Positions 1 through 11,215 of a DNA stretch of 64,000 nt are shown piece after piece. Position 1 is the stretch's first letter; each line of letters starts with the position of its first letter. The notes below the pieces were generated by a model. That model ran no database searches, was not told where the DNA came from, and was given only the letters and a program-made list of their open reading frames with translations. The stretch covers positions 43,481,220 through 43,545,219 of the forward strand of contig OX387186.1 in the NCBI GenBank assembly GCA_947561395.2, read 5' to 3'. Source of the stretch: Buxus sempervirens (lineage: Eukaryota; Streptophyta; Magnoliopsida; Buxales; Buxaceae). The position numbers were made by a program, and so were the translations under genes.

Positions 1-419
1 GATATGGTGCATCAACTACCAAACTTAGCCTTTTCAGGTCAAATTATTTTGCATTAATCAATATTGTCAGTTATATACACTCATGAGCATAGCATAGCAT
101 AGGGGAAGGGAACTTCATCTCATATCTCATTTCTATAATCTTTCTTTCTGCATCATTTTCAATAATACTAGGGGAGGCATGTGTACTACTGCACGTCGGT
201 CTACCTCTTCGGGTAATTTTGTTTGCCTATCTCTATCTATTGGTGATAACCGTGCAGTATGAAATTAAGTAGGCGGTTGAGGTTAAAAAGTGGATTATGG
301 AGGGTATTTAACTATTTATGAGGAGAAGAAGCACATGAATAGACAGCACCTTTTAAAAACTGATGCGTACATATACTACATGAGCTTCTTCGAACTTTTT
401 GCCCTTACTTTCTTGGGTT

Positions 420-1690
420 GTGAAAAACACAGTTTAGACTCTAAATCACCTAGAGGGGTGAATAGGTGAAACCGATTGCGGAATAAAAAATTCAATCAAT
501 TAAAAACAAGTTCTTAATTAATTGGCATGCACAAGTCTGAACACATATCAATTCATCACACACAATTGCAAAATAAGTAAGAGACAACACAAGCAATTTG
601 GTGACGAAGGGAAAACTCTAAGAGAACTCTCAAAGAGAAAAACCCTCCGGGCTACGAGGTGCCACCTCTGGAAATCACTATAAGAAGAAGACTTACAATA
701 GTGGTTCAGACGACCCAACAATGACTGACTCACAATGTAAATATCTGAAGAACTCTTCAGATTTGCATCCTTGCAACGATTCAGAACTCTGAATATCTCC
801 TTAGTGAAGTACCGAACGAACTCGCTCAGCAACCGTAGGAACTCCCACGAGCAAACTCTTCAACCCGGAACTCCAAGGTAGAAAAGAAAAAAAGAAGACT
901 GGTTTTGATGGCTCAAAGAAGAAGAGAAAAGAGGAAGAAGGTCTCTCTCTCTTGCACACGTTTTAGGGTTCTCAAAAACGTATTGGGTAACCCTCACAAT
1001 AGGCTAGACACTCCTTAAATAGGTTAGGAGAAAGAAAGGAACGAAAAGGAAACAAATCAGAAAAGATCGGATTTCTAAAAAAGAAGTTTGTTAACGAACG
1101 TTCGAACGCTCAGCGAACGCGGCTCGAACGTTTGATAAAACAACTCACTTTTCTTCTTCTCGTTCGAACGACCAGCGAACGTTCAGCGAACGTTACTCTC
1201 TGTTTTCTCTGTAGAACCTCATCGGTCGAACGTTCAACGAACGTGAGGTGAACACTGCTCTCGGGATTCTCTGTGGAACACCAACGGTCGAACGTTCAGC
1301 GAACGTGAGGCGAACGCTGCTCTCGGGTTTGTCTGTGGAACACCAACAGTCGAACGTTCAGCGAACGTGAGGCGAACGCTGCTCTCGGGTTTGTCTGTGG
1401 ACATCAACGGTCGAACGTTCAGAGAACGAGAGGCGAACGCTGCTCTCTGGATTCTCTGTGGACCCTCAACAGTCGAACGACCGGCGAACGTTCATCGAAC
1501 GTTTGATGAATCTTTACCAATATGACTCCGTTCAAGACCCCGTTTGAACCACACAACCTATAACCTATCCCAAATACATTGACAACATTAATACGACCTT
1601 TTTGACACGAAATTGAAGCCAAAACTAAAACCTTACAGGTTGCTACTGAGTGTGATTTTCTGAGGGATTGCAAGTGCAGTGTTTATAATT
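420..1690 (+). mobile_element. Possible LTR remnant (copia-like), boundaries unresolved
   Basis: The stretch begins with a box, CACCTAGAGGGGTGAATAGG, that I associate with LTRs of plant copia elements. It continues with A-rich leader-like DNA and a TATA-like CTTAAATAGG near 1014, then a GAACG-rich tandem repeat. There is no coding capacity. I found no convincing target-site duplication, so both ends are approximate. It could instead be a different non-coding repeat. Confidence 0.35.
1192..1505. repeat. About five copies of a 62-bp GAACG-rich tandem repeat
   Basis: Units of about 62 bp repeat head to tail. Each holds a run CTCTCGGG, then TCTGTGGA, then GTCGAACGTTCAGCGAACGT, then GAGGCGAACGCTG. 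The palindromic octamer GAACGTTC recurs in most units. A less regular GAACG-rich stretch (1090-1190) leads into it. The array lies inside the possible LTR remnant. Confidence 0.8.
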
Positions 1691-1879
1691 ACTTGAAGCT
1701 TGCACCCTTTAAGCTGGTCCTTTACAAGTCCATGAATCCCAAGTGGTGTTTATGGTTATGCATACAGAGAGAGGAAAGGAGGGAGGAGGGAGGATAAACA
1801 CACATACAAATTAAGATGGGGGGCGTTTCAGCAAACGTTTCATACTTGAAAATGCAACCCACACACACATACAGAGAGG

Positions 1880-1919
<40 letters not shown>
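1880..1919. repeat. (GA)n microsatellite
   Basis: A run of about 20 GA dinucleotides, preceded by short AC-rich stretches. Confidence 0.95.
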
Positions 1920-1921
<2 letters not shown>

Positions 1922-2108
1922 AGTAAACGTTTCATGCTTGACTGTGCAACCCTCCTCCTTTACCCAAGCTTAGGATCAACAATGTCCAAAACATATAATA
2001 ATGTAAAGCAAGAAATGGGAAAGAAAATAAAAAATACCACACCATATAAAACATTTACAGCATAAACCCAGATATGATAAGGTGACCAGAGGAGCAAAGA
2101 GTGAGAAA

Positions 2109-2926
2109 CTAAAGCTGAAGGACCTTCTTCCAAGATTGCCTGCTGGTGATATCATCCCACCAAACACTCACATTTTTTCTGTTCCTTATCATGTATCCTT
2201 TTCCTATATCATTCACTAAATAATAAGTAAAAGACAGATGTGAAAGATCTGCAAGGCTAAAGAAATCTCCTGCTAAGTACTTGCTCTTCGACAGCCTCTC
2301 CTCATAGATATCCAGCACCTTCCCAAGCTTCTCTTCACTCTCTTCAACTATCTTGAGATCAGTAGGAATACCCACTTTCGGAAAAAACAGAAGATGCTCT
2401 ATTAGATTATGAATTGGTGGCTGGTAGTTCTGCCCTTCAACCTCCAGCCATTGTTCCACAACTCCCCTCTCCTCTATAGTCTTCCCCAGAAGATCACTTC
2501 CTTGAGACTTGTACTTCTCTGCATAGTACCTCAAGATCGCTCTTGACTCTGCACATCAAGTTCATACTGGTCCATCTAGACTTGAGAAAATTTAACCCAA
2601 AAAAAGAGAAGGTTCATTAGTATGTACTCACCATATAACGTATAATGTCCATCTTGAACAACAGGAACCATCCCAAATGGCTGTTTTCCATAAACAGATG
2701 AAATTGGAATCGATTATTAGTTGATTCAACTTTAAACAGAATTAATAGAAAGTTTAAACTACAAAGGTAGACCGATTGCCTGTAACTTGAGGTATTCAGG
2801 ATTCTTTTGTTTTCCCTTGAAGATGCTGACATGGACGATCTCGAACTCGATCTCTTTCTCGATCAGACAAGCAATGACACGCCTGGTCGCTGAAGCATAA
2901 GCTGGGCCATGGACCTTCACCACCAT
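2109..2926 (-). CDS. GSTF: Phi-class glutathione S-transferase, 3 exons, 211 aa
   Basis: The enzyme conjugates glutathione to electrophilic substrates in the cytosol (xenobiotic and stress detoxification; phi class also acts in flavonoid handling). Exons on the minus strand are 2926-2780, 2680-2632 and 2548-2109, with introns of 99 and 83 bp. The 147/49/440-bp exon pattern is the classic phi-GST layout. The N-terminal thioredoxin-like domain reads MVVKVHGPAYASATRRV, with the likely catalytic Ser at residue 12. Exon 2 encodes the glutathione-site motif PFGMVPVVQDG and exon 3 starts at ESRAI. The helical C-terminal domain holds LVEQWLEVE-like and KYLAGDFFSLADLSH motifs and ends WKKVLQL. The length is normal and no stop interrupts it. 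The start is the first ATG of the conserved N-terminus. Oddity: intron 1 begins GC instead of GT (CAG/GCAATC), and reading on instead meets a stop within seven codons. It looks functional if that donor is used. Confidence 0.92.
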
Positions 2927-3006
2927 TGTTGCAAGAAGGAAGAAGGAGGGGCCTTGTTTGGGTCAAGATGGAATGAGAGTGTACGGGTTATTCCTTTCGG
3001 AGTGAC

Positions 3007-3019
3007 TATATATATAATA
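3007..3019 (-). promoter_or_regulatory. TATA box of the GST gene
   Basis: A TATATATATAATA run lies 81-93 bp upstream of the GST start codon on the minus strand, a usual place for a plant core promoter with a short 5' leader. The leader between them holds CTTCTTCC-type pyrimidine patches. Confidence 0.55.
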
Positions 3020-4194
3020 GAGGCTGTAGTGGTGGCAAAGCTGAGATTCTTCTATAATACTCAGGTTTTAGCTGATAAGCCTTGTCTAAGGTTTAGGCTT
3101 GCTGATATTTTTCAGCTTATTAGCATCACTTCAGGCTTGTAAAAATATATTAATAACAGGTACAAAATTACCTATACCACATGTCATATTATATGCATGG
3201 ATTGAATTATTGTTCTTATGGCCCATCTAAACTTTTTAAATGGATAGCTCATTTTAAGCAAAAAAAAAAATGGTCTTCTCTCACCAATATAAAATTAAAG
3301 GTGGGGAAGGGAGAAAATTAAAGATGGCGGAGGGATTTGGCATGTATCATGAGCCAATATGGCAATAACATTTGAATGGGGAGTGGTGTATCAGTGATCT
3401 CCGCAAGGCTACTCCTGAACTTTGTCCCTTGATTGGCCATTTGTGTGGAATCTAACTGTTAATAAATTTTGGTGGGGAACTTAATATTTGGTGGGTGTAA
3501 ACAGGGACATAATTTTTTGGATCCAACTAACAAAGAAAATGTTACTAAATATTGGTGGGGGACATAACTTTTCCTTTTCTTTTCTTTTCGTTTTTTTAAG
3601 TAAACTACCTTTGTCAGGTCATAAAAATTCTGTCTCCCTGTGTGCAGGAGTGAGGGCTTTGTCAGTTGAATTCGAAAGAGCAAGCACTAACTTCAAATTA
3701 AAGTAGGCAGAATTGGTGAGATGGCTCACAGCAGCCAGTATGGTAAATTGAGATCATGTCAGTGAACATATGGAAGAAAAATAATAAAGGAAAATATTAA
3801 GCCTGTAGGAGCACACTGAATTGGGAGATAATCTTGAAAATAGAAATTGGATCAAGTTATGATCATCTATCATGCCCCAAAAAATCAGATTATGTAAATG
3901 TGTCCAAATAATATGATCTTCATTGGAGGCTGCGAGCTTGAATTAATCGATCATTGTGCATTATGCTAAAATGGGCAAGAGACTACCACACACGTTTTAT
4001 GCATTTGTCCCTTTGCCTGAGCGTTGTGGTTTGCAATACTGGGTGGCAGACTTGATGAACTCCAACAGTGAAGGAATAGTGTTAGAAATTTTCTGATCCA
4101 CATGACAGAATCGATATTTTATTGTTGATATAGTAGATGGGTTATTAATTTAAATCTGAAAGGGTGTGTTAGATCATGAGAAATTAAACCTTAA
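3020..4194. other. Intergenic, no gene recognised
   Basis: AT-rich DNA upstream of the GST gene. Two loosely similar stretches near 3465-3570 contain TTGGTGGG and GACATAA motifs, possibly an old local duplication. Short reading frames on both strands show no recognisable domain or codon bias. Confidence 0.6.
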
Positions 4195-4831
4195 GGCTGT
4201 GTTTGGAGTCTTGGACATTTGGAGAGAAAAGAAACCTAAAAAGGAAAGGAAGAGGAGAAAAGAAAAAAAATGATGATTTTCTTTTCTTTTCCAGTCTTTG
4301 GATGAGATGAGAAATAAGAAGAAAAGAAAATATATTTTAATAAGATGATGGGTTGGGGTTGTGGTTGTGGGTAAATGGGAGTGGGTAGATGTTGGTAGGG
4401 CTGGTGGGGTGGCAGCGGCAATGTTGGTGGTGGTGGGTGGTGGATGATGGTGGAGGGGGTAAGGGGTGGCAATAGTAGATGGTGGTGGTGGTGTGGGTGG
4501 TGGTGGTGGTGGGATGGTTGTGGGGTAGTAGGGGTGGTGGTGGTGGGGTGGACAGTGATGACGCTAGTGGGTGTTGGTGGGGTGGTGGGATGGTAGGGTG
4601 GTGGTAGGAGTGGCAGTGTTGGGGCGGGTGGATGGTGTTTGTAGTAGTAAGTGATGGTGAACTTTCTTTTTTTTCAAAATCCTTACCTTTTTTAAGAGAA
4701 TTTTTTACATCAGAAAGAAAGAGGAAGAGAAAATTTAGAAAGAAAATCTCACTTTTCTTCATTCTAGCCAAATAAAAGAAGAAAATTTTAGCATTTTCTT
4801 TTCTTTTCTCCCCAAATCTCTAAACATAGCC
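4195..4831. mobile_element. Tourist-like (PIF/Harbinger) MITE with GGT-repeat core
   Basis: The left end GGCTGTGTTTGGAGTCTTGG is mirrored by the right end as GGCTATGTTTAGAGATTTGG, followed on both sides by GGAGAAAAGAAA. TAA flanks both ends (4192-4194 and 4832-4834), the Tourist/Harbinger target duplication. There is no transposase. The centre (about 4345-4640) is a GGT/GGTGG-rich low-complexity tract, which creates long proline- and threonine-rich frames on the other strand that are not genes. Confidence 0.85.
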
Positions 4832-4834
4832 TAA

Positions 4835-5995
4835 GCTTCTACTTTGATGGAAAGTGAAGCGACCTGAAAAAATGAAACATTTCACGAACTAGTACATGGG
4901 TGGTTATTGTTATGGGGATCTGGTCCTCTCTCTACTCTATATAAAGGCATAAATCCATTGGTCAACACATGAAAAGCCAAAGGTTAAGTGAGAGAAACCG
5001 GTATCCTACAGAATCAAGTAACTTGAGTGAACAAATCAAATCCAAGTGAGATTAGAGTGAAGATGTCTACCATTGATTTAGGTATTAAATTTTATCTTAT
5101 TTTAATATTTAACATTCAATCGTATGTGATTAACATGTGTATTAAAGAGAATGGGATTAAAGATATACGAGATTTGAAAATACTTCATAGTACGCATGTC
5201 ATTAGATCTTATTATTGTCGTCATTTAAGTGTTTAACAAATGGTCCTTCAAACTGCTGAACTATGGAATTGAAGATGGTTGAAGAAACTGCAGAATGTCC
5301 GCGACATCTTGGGCCAACATGAGCTGGGCTACTTGTAGGATGACAAAGATACTAAAGTTTTCAAGCCAACGGAACTTGCCTATATCATATAGACCAACCC
5401 ATAGGATGGACAGTTCAAGCACACTATTGAGTGTTCTGGCTCATTGTGTTGGCTTTCCTACATCCATTGTGGCAAAAGCATCGGATATGTTAAGGCCTCA
5501 GGCTAGCCCAGAACTTAGGAACTCAATGGGTCGGTTTGGAGAGTGACTCATCTACAATTATCCACCTGATTCTCAATCCTAGTTTTCTTTTCTTTTCTGT
5601 TCTTTTAAGCAAAAACCCTCTAATTCCAAAACAGAATTAGAGGGACTCCAATGGATCAAGGAGGGGGATTGAGGCAGGTCTCAACCTGTATATTAAGTGA
5701 AAAAGTAAATTACAAGAGAGGGGGAACATAAAACCTATCCCTTGGAAGAAAAAGGAGAATAATACAAAAGAAGAAAAGAATCATTTAGTTTTCCTAATAT
5801 AAGAAAGACCTGATTCTCAATCCTACATCTGTAACACCTTGGCATATAATCTATTATGCAAACCTTTCAGAAAGTGAAGATAAATTTTTAGGGAAGCAAA
5901 TAGACTTGCTAGTGCCTGGAAAACTTTGCCAACTTGGACCAATTCCCCTGCTTTTCGAGAGGTAAACTCCCTCTTTATTTCTTTGAAGTGCACGG
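4835..5995. other. Intergenic, no gene recognised
   Basis: Host DNA left of the copia insertion. Stretches near 5290-5560 and 5860-5970 have locally protein-like composition in scattered frames, but I could not match any family. They may be remnants of an old gene or element. The last five bases (CACGG, 5991-5995) are the left target duplication of the copia element. Confidence 0.5.
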
Positions 5996-6249
5996 CGATG
6001 ATGTAAAAAATTTCTCTTTACTGTATATTCATTTATAGATTTGTCCTTTATATAGACAGTACAAAGAATGATCGAGATAATTAGTTTCAAGTTACAATTG
6101 CTATTTTATAATGCTATAACGAATTGTTTATTGGAGAGTGTAGACAACCCAAATTGCACCAAAATATGAGAAAATAATGAAAACATTTTTTTAAAAGTTT
6201 GATACATGTAATATCACATGTATTATAACTTTATTTTTCCAAAGTCAAA

Positions 6250-6530
6250 GGGCACCGGATATGTCATACGGTTACTTCAATTTTTGTGCCCACCACATTA
6301 TCTATTTGGTGGTAATCGTATGGCCAATACGGTTACCACTCATGCTTATTTCATGAGTGCAAGTGGCAGCTATGTGGCATCCAGAAGCTTCGGCAGTTGT
6401 GCCACATTAGCTACACACATGGGAGCGTAACAGAATTGTCACTGTATGGTTCATACGGTGGAGGTTATTTTTGTGAATAACCGTAAGGTTAATACATTTA
6501 TTGCATAACTATATGAGCTATACGGTCCTT
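6250..6530. repeat. Cluster of short palindromes in the LTR promoter region
   Basis: Inverted repeats follow one another upstream of the TATA box. GTGGTAATCGTAT pairs with ATACGGTTACCAC (12 of 13), CACTGTATG with CATACGGTG (8 of 9), and GTTATT with AATAAC. Most share the core CGTAT/ATACG. Confidence 0.65.
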
Positions 6531-6763
6531 CTTGAATATTAAGAATTTGCAACAACCTGAGATTTGAGCTTAATAAGAATTTGCAACAGCCCGAGATTTG
6601 AGCTTAATTTACAACTTATACCTCTCTCTAGAAGCCCTAGAATGACTGTTTTACCCTTCGAAATTGTCTAAATTCCTTCCAATTCATGCTTTAGGCTTAA
6701 ATTGAAAGGATCTAAACATACTTTTGTGTTTACCCTTGGGACTCTTTTGTCCCTCATTTTCTC

Positions 6764-6888
6764 TATAAATATGAGGTCTCTCCTCATGCAAAATGCTGGA
6801 ATTCTGAGATCTACGAGCTTTGCAAGAAGAGGAGAGACTCTGTCCAACTGTCTTCTCAAGCATCCAAAGCTTCCAAGGATCCCAAGGT
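6764..6888 (+). promoter_or_regulatory. LTR TATA box followed by a 5' splice donor
   Basis: TATAAAT at 6764-6770 is followed about 120 bp later by CCAAG/GTATAA (GT at 6887-6888), a plausible 5' splice site. The same order occurs in other LTRs of the window. Confidence 0.5.
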
Positions 6889-8260
6889 ATAATTCTAGCC
6901 ATTTTCCTTTCAATTCAAGTCCTCTTATCTTCTACCTTTCTTTAGGATTAGAGCCTGAGTGTGTTTGAAACCTCAAACCATTGGCTAAAGTACCTTAAGC
7001 TTCTCTAGCCGTAAAACATGAAGAGAAGGCTAGGGGAATTTAATTCTCTTGTATGAATTTTGATTGTAGTTTTCTAGTGTGATTTTCTTTTGATCAGTGG
7101 AGGATATCATGGATCTTGGCCAATTTATTGCTTTTTATCATAAATTCCTCCTTGTTCATAGCTATTTCATTTGATTTCACACTCATGCACACATCTACTT
7201 AAGTTGTCACAATTCTAGGCGTGGATTCTTAGATCTACCTTGATCCATATGGTATATCTAGGAATTGAGCCTTAAAGCAATATTTCAAGACCTCTTGGCA
7301 TGCTTTTAAATTGATTTGGATTTATTATAGAGGATCTCATGGCCTGATATCTTCAGATTTGAGCAATTCCAAAGAATTTGGGCTATTTTATCTTTCATTC
7401 TCCAAATCATAAGAGATCTGAGCCAAACCATTGCCCTAAATGTTTTTAAAGCTTTATTGTTTCATTTTGAATGATTTTGAGTTTATTTAAAGAGTTCAGT
7501 GCACAGATCTATAGATCTTTAGAGTGGTTTTTATTCAAATGTCTCAAATCTAGACAGAACTAGAGTATACTTCATCCTCTAGATGAATTTTTTAATGATT
7601 CCAGTTGCTTATGAAAGGTGAGGAAGTCAATTTTAATCTTGTGAATTTTCATAACTTTTCATCTAGCTGTTTGATCACACCAATTGATTGAAGGTTAACA
7701 AGTCTATATTGCACAAATTACTAAACTTGTCACTTCTATTAATCACCGAGAGCCCATTTCAACTCCGTTTTGTTTGATTCTTTTTCCTGAGTTTTCTTTG
7801 ATGAGTCTATTTTCAAAATAATCTGGTTTCACAATTTTTGAGTCAAAATTATGTTTTTGTGTGTTTGATTGACCTTGTACTGCTCAATAGCAGATTACAA
7901 GGTCAATTTATGATGGAGTTGGCATGTTATGAAAGCATGCAAACCACATATGGATGAATTTTCAAATGAGGACTATGACATTTGAAAGATAGCATTTCCT
8001 ATTTTATCCACATCAATTTTCATAGAATTATATGGAGCCAATCTCCACAACTAGGCTTGTGAAGTAGTGCTGATCATCACTGTCACTATGATAAATCAAC
8101 AACTTTAAGCAAGTACAAATCTCTTGATTTTGATTGGGTTTAAATGACTTTTCTACAGTGTTTTATATTTCAAATAATCTTTTAAATTACTTGGTTTCAT
8201 CCAAATTGAGTTCCAAATGATCGAGTTATAGTTGATTGAAAGTGTATAGCTCAAGTAGCT

Positions 8261-9893
8261 CACAACAAAAATAGAGAACTTTACCGGCGGATCGTGACTG
8301 CTGGTAAAAGCACAAAAACCGCCGCTAAAAATAACACGTCTCGACAGTTGTCCGCCACAGAAGGCACTGTCGCTAAATGTTTTAGCGGCGGTCTTATAGA
8401 ATTTTAGCGGCGGTCTTGACCGCCGCAGTAGTGTAGTTTTTTTTTAAAAAAATATTTCTTTTATTTGCGCGTCCCCCTACCCGCGCCTGCCCCCTGCCCC
8501 TTGCCCACCTGCCCGCCTGTCCCCTGCCCCCTGCCCGTAGCCTACAGCCCGCAGCCCGCAGCCCGCTTGCCCCTACCCAGTGCTCGTGCCATCTGCTACT
8601 TGGCACCTAAAACCAATGACAGACAGAAACAGAGGAGGGTGGAGGAGGTGATGGGGATGGGATTTCCAAATGCAAATGGGATTGAGATTTACTTGTCGAT
8701 CCTTGTTAAGATGATCTCGGACAACATGATAGCCATCGGAATTTCTCTAAAGGTCGATGATTCCTACGCACAAGAACAAACAAACAAAGATAAGTATTGG
8801 TTTAATTTCTTCAAATCAAACCTATTTCTCTAAGCAAAAATCCACAAGAAGGGAGCGAGAAAAAGGATAGCATGACATTAATTTTCTTCAAAAGCTCATA
8901 TCCAGTCATCCCGAGCATGCGATAGTTCGTGATTATCATATTCACCTTTAAACACTACAAAATTTAATTATCAGATACAGATCAACGAATCATCGGAAGT
9001 CATATATCAAACTCTAATCACAGTATGTTGCGGCTCTTGATCTTCAGTGAAAAGGAAAAAGAAAGAAAAGCAAGAAAGATCATCCACAAATAGCAACTAA
9101 GCATCAAATGGATACATTAATTTTATTAAGAAGAGGTGGATCAAGGAGACTTTGATCGCCAGGATCGGTCCTCGATTCATCTCTTTACAATAGTTTTCGG
9201 AGTAAAAACATCGAAATAGATAGATAATTCATAGAAGACAACCATCTAAACCAATTACCAACGATGAAGAAGACGGATCGAGCTCCGTCTCTCCACATCT
9301 AATCAGAATCTAATTGCAGCAGCAGCACAGCATGTCCAAACAGCACTCGCAGGTCTCGTAGCAGCAGAAGCAGCAGCAGGCCGCGAACGAACTGCAATAT
9401 CAGAGATACAAATCACACAAATAACTGATCATCAACTCAGATCGGAGTTTATATGTTCTTAATTGATAAAAATCAGCAAAGAATCATAAACTAAAACGCA
9501 TAAAAAGGAAATTGAAGAAGGAAATGGAGAGAGATGACGAACCAGGCATAGAGGCAGCCCTTCTCCTCGTGGCGTCTCTGGATGTGATCGTAGTAAGACA
9601 TCTCCTGATAAGAGGGAGCTGCTGGTTGATTTGCCGACTAGACGATAGAGGGAGAAAGGCTGGGAGAGAAGAGTGGAAAGGGATGATTTGCCGATAAGAG
9701 AAAGGGGAGAGGGAAGAGATAGAGACTGTGGAAGACGCGGGAGAGAGACTGAACAGAAGATAGGGAGGTGAAGAGAGTTGGAGAGAGGTCGGGAAGATTA
9801 AAATAAAAAATATAACTTTTAGTGGCGGTCATTAAAAGACCGCTGCTAAAAATTACTAATCTCCCGCCGCTGAAACACCATATTTTTGTAGTG
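8261..9893. mobile_element. Non-autonomous CACTA transposon carrying a host gene
   Basis: The right end read inwards is CACTACAAAAATATGG and the left end CACAACAAAAATAGAG. GCT flanks both sides (8258-8260 and 9894-9896), the 3-bp duplication of CACTA elements. Subterminal GCGGCGG/CCGCCGCTAAAA motifs repeat within about 170 bp of the left end and 80 bp of the right. There is no transposase. A C-rich tract with CTGCCCC repeats lies at 8468-8590. Most of the remainder (about 9000-9830) is a complete CYSTM-type gene with leader and trailer. Confidence 0.88.
9310..9601 (-). CDS. Small cysteine-rich CYSTM-type peptide, 2 exons, 46 aa
   Basis: CYSTM proteins are small, membrane-associated, cysteine-rich peptides linked in plants to stress tolerance and organ growth; the role of this copy is unknown. 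Exon 1 is 9601-9543 and exon 2 is 9391-9310, with a GT-AG intron of 151 bp. The peptide starts [20 protein letters not shown], a typical CYSTM beginning. It continues into a hydrophobic Cys-rich segment (FAACCCFCC at residues 22-30) and ends [12 protein letters not shown]. The frame is intact, with 15 cysteines in 46 residues. A pyrimidine-rich 5' leader lies at about 9602-9790, and a trailer with an AATAAA-like signal near 9117-9130 follows the stop. It lies wholly inside the CACTA element, so it was probably copied there from a host locus. It may be a silent passenger; the intact frame suggests recent capture or continued use. Confidence 0.8.
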
Positions 9894-10536
9894 GCTCCTT
9901 AATGCACTAATTTTTCAAATTTGGTTTGATATATTTTTCTTTAATTTTTACTTTGATTTTTGATTTAATCAAAATGTTCTGAAAGTGAAAATTCATAGAG
10001 ATAAGCCCAAATTGATTGGATACATCTCATGTATAAATCACACATTTTATTAGTGCTCTTTTGCTTTGTTTTGTGAATGATATATATGCAAGTAGCCTAT
10101 ACCATGATAAGACTATGTGGCAACCATGTTGTGTGGATGAGTAGGGGTACCTAACACCTTTCCCCACTCATAACCTAACCCCCTTACCCAATCTTTGGTG
10201 TAGGCCATTAATTTGAGCTTCTTTAGCTCATTTTTTATGCACAATTTAGTGACCTTCCACACCAAGACCCCTTGGATGGTGGCGACTCCTTGATTTTTTT
10301 AAGTCCCATGTAGGATGTGAGGGATCCCAAAGATTCCCATGGTCCCACAGACAGCATCTTCTAGAGTTTTCCAGAGATGGTTTGCTAGAGAGCATCTTCT
10401 GGAGTTTTCTGAAGTAGCCAAGCTGGCGGTTGGTTGCATGTAGAGCTTCATTTGATGCATAGAGTGTATCCAATGTCATGCATGATGAGGATGGATGAGC
10501 CTAACAATCCCCCTCAAGTCAAGTAGCAATTCACAG

Positions 10537-11215
10537 TAGGGGTGCAACTCGATTCGGTTTGGTCTAGGTTGATGTTAATCCAAGACCAAACCGAAACTAC
10601 ATGTAGTCAACCCAAAACCGAACCAAACTCTAAACCGAAAATATAAAACCGAAAACCGAACTGAAAATAAATAAAATAATCTAAATCCAAAACGAACCGA
10701 ACCGAATTAGACTAGGTTAGTTCGGTTCGGGTTAAACCAATAACGAGTCGCTCTTCACAAAATGTTTGGCAGCTAATCTAGCTTACACTAAAAATTAATT
10801 TTTCTGGAGACAAAAAGCTCATTCAAAGAGGATCCTGTTGGGGGTTCTTGCTTACTGTGGATCAAGTTGACTAAGGAATCCAACAAGTTGACTAAGGAAT
10901 CCAACGAAGGAAAAATTTTGGGCTCTCGTACTTGCACTATTCATCATCTCTTCCGAACCCAGAAATCTCGTCAAAACTTCCCCAAATTCCAGCGCAAGCA
11001 TCACCAAAGCCGGCAACCATTGTTGGATTCTAGGCCACCATTGTTCATTCCCAAACTTTCTCAATAGGGCTTGACCCATTCTTGTGTATTTGTTCATTGG
11101 TAAATCTAGTAAAACTCCCTACTAATCAATCGCAACTAATATTCCATTGTGTTCTCTAGCGAAGTCGGTTTGGTTCGAGCCAACTTCGGGTTTACCCAAA
11201 CCAAGTTGACCCCTA
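10537..11215. mobile_element. hAT-like MITE with TAGGGGTG ends
   Basis: Ends TAGGGGTGCAAC and GTTGACCCCTA are inverted repeats, and subterminal parts are rich in CGGTTTGG/AACCGAA motifs. Flanks ATTCACAG (10529-10536) and GTTCACAG (11216-11223) match 7 of 8, as for hAT insertions. It sits between the copia purine tract and RNase H region. The interior (about 10780-11110) is unique-looking DNA with a small tandem duplication near 10864-10905. A relative lies at 56765-57320. Confidence 0.8.

Larger units (their letters stand above)
6139..10349 (+). mobile_element. Solo LTR (gypsy-type) inside the copia 3' LTR
   Basis: It starts TGTAGACAACCC and ends GGTCCCACA. Flanks GAGAG (6134-6138) and GACAG (10350-10354) match 4 of 5. 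Without the nested CACTA it is about 2.6 kb. It has a palindrome-rich region (6250-6530), a TATA box at 6764-6770 and a GGTGGCGACTCC box about 80 bp before the end, a motif other LTRs here also carry near their 3' end. A 33-bp direct duplication lies at about 6540-6606. No coding region was seen. Confidence 0.7.

Noticed and set aside
4236-4771. Long proline/threonine/histidine-rich frames on the minus strand
   Set aside because: They arise from the GGT-repeat core of the Tourist-like MITE. No domain and no start context.
5295-5546. Plus-strand frame with a stretch like HCVGFPTSIVAKASDML that faintly recalls MutS C-terminal text
   Set aside because: Resemblance too weak, neighbouring codons do not continue it, and no supporting exon was found.
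8690-8790. Second captured gene fragment in the CACTA element
   Set aside because: The minus strand gives a short start like MAIMLSEIIL followed soon by a stop. I do not recognise it, and it may be trailer of the CYSTM gene or filler DNA.
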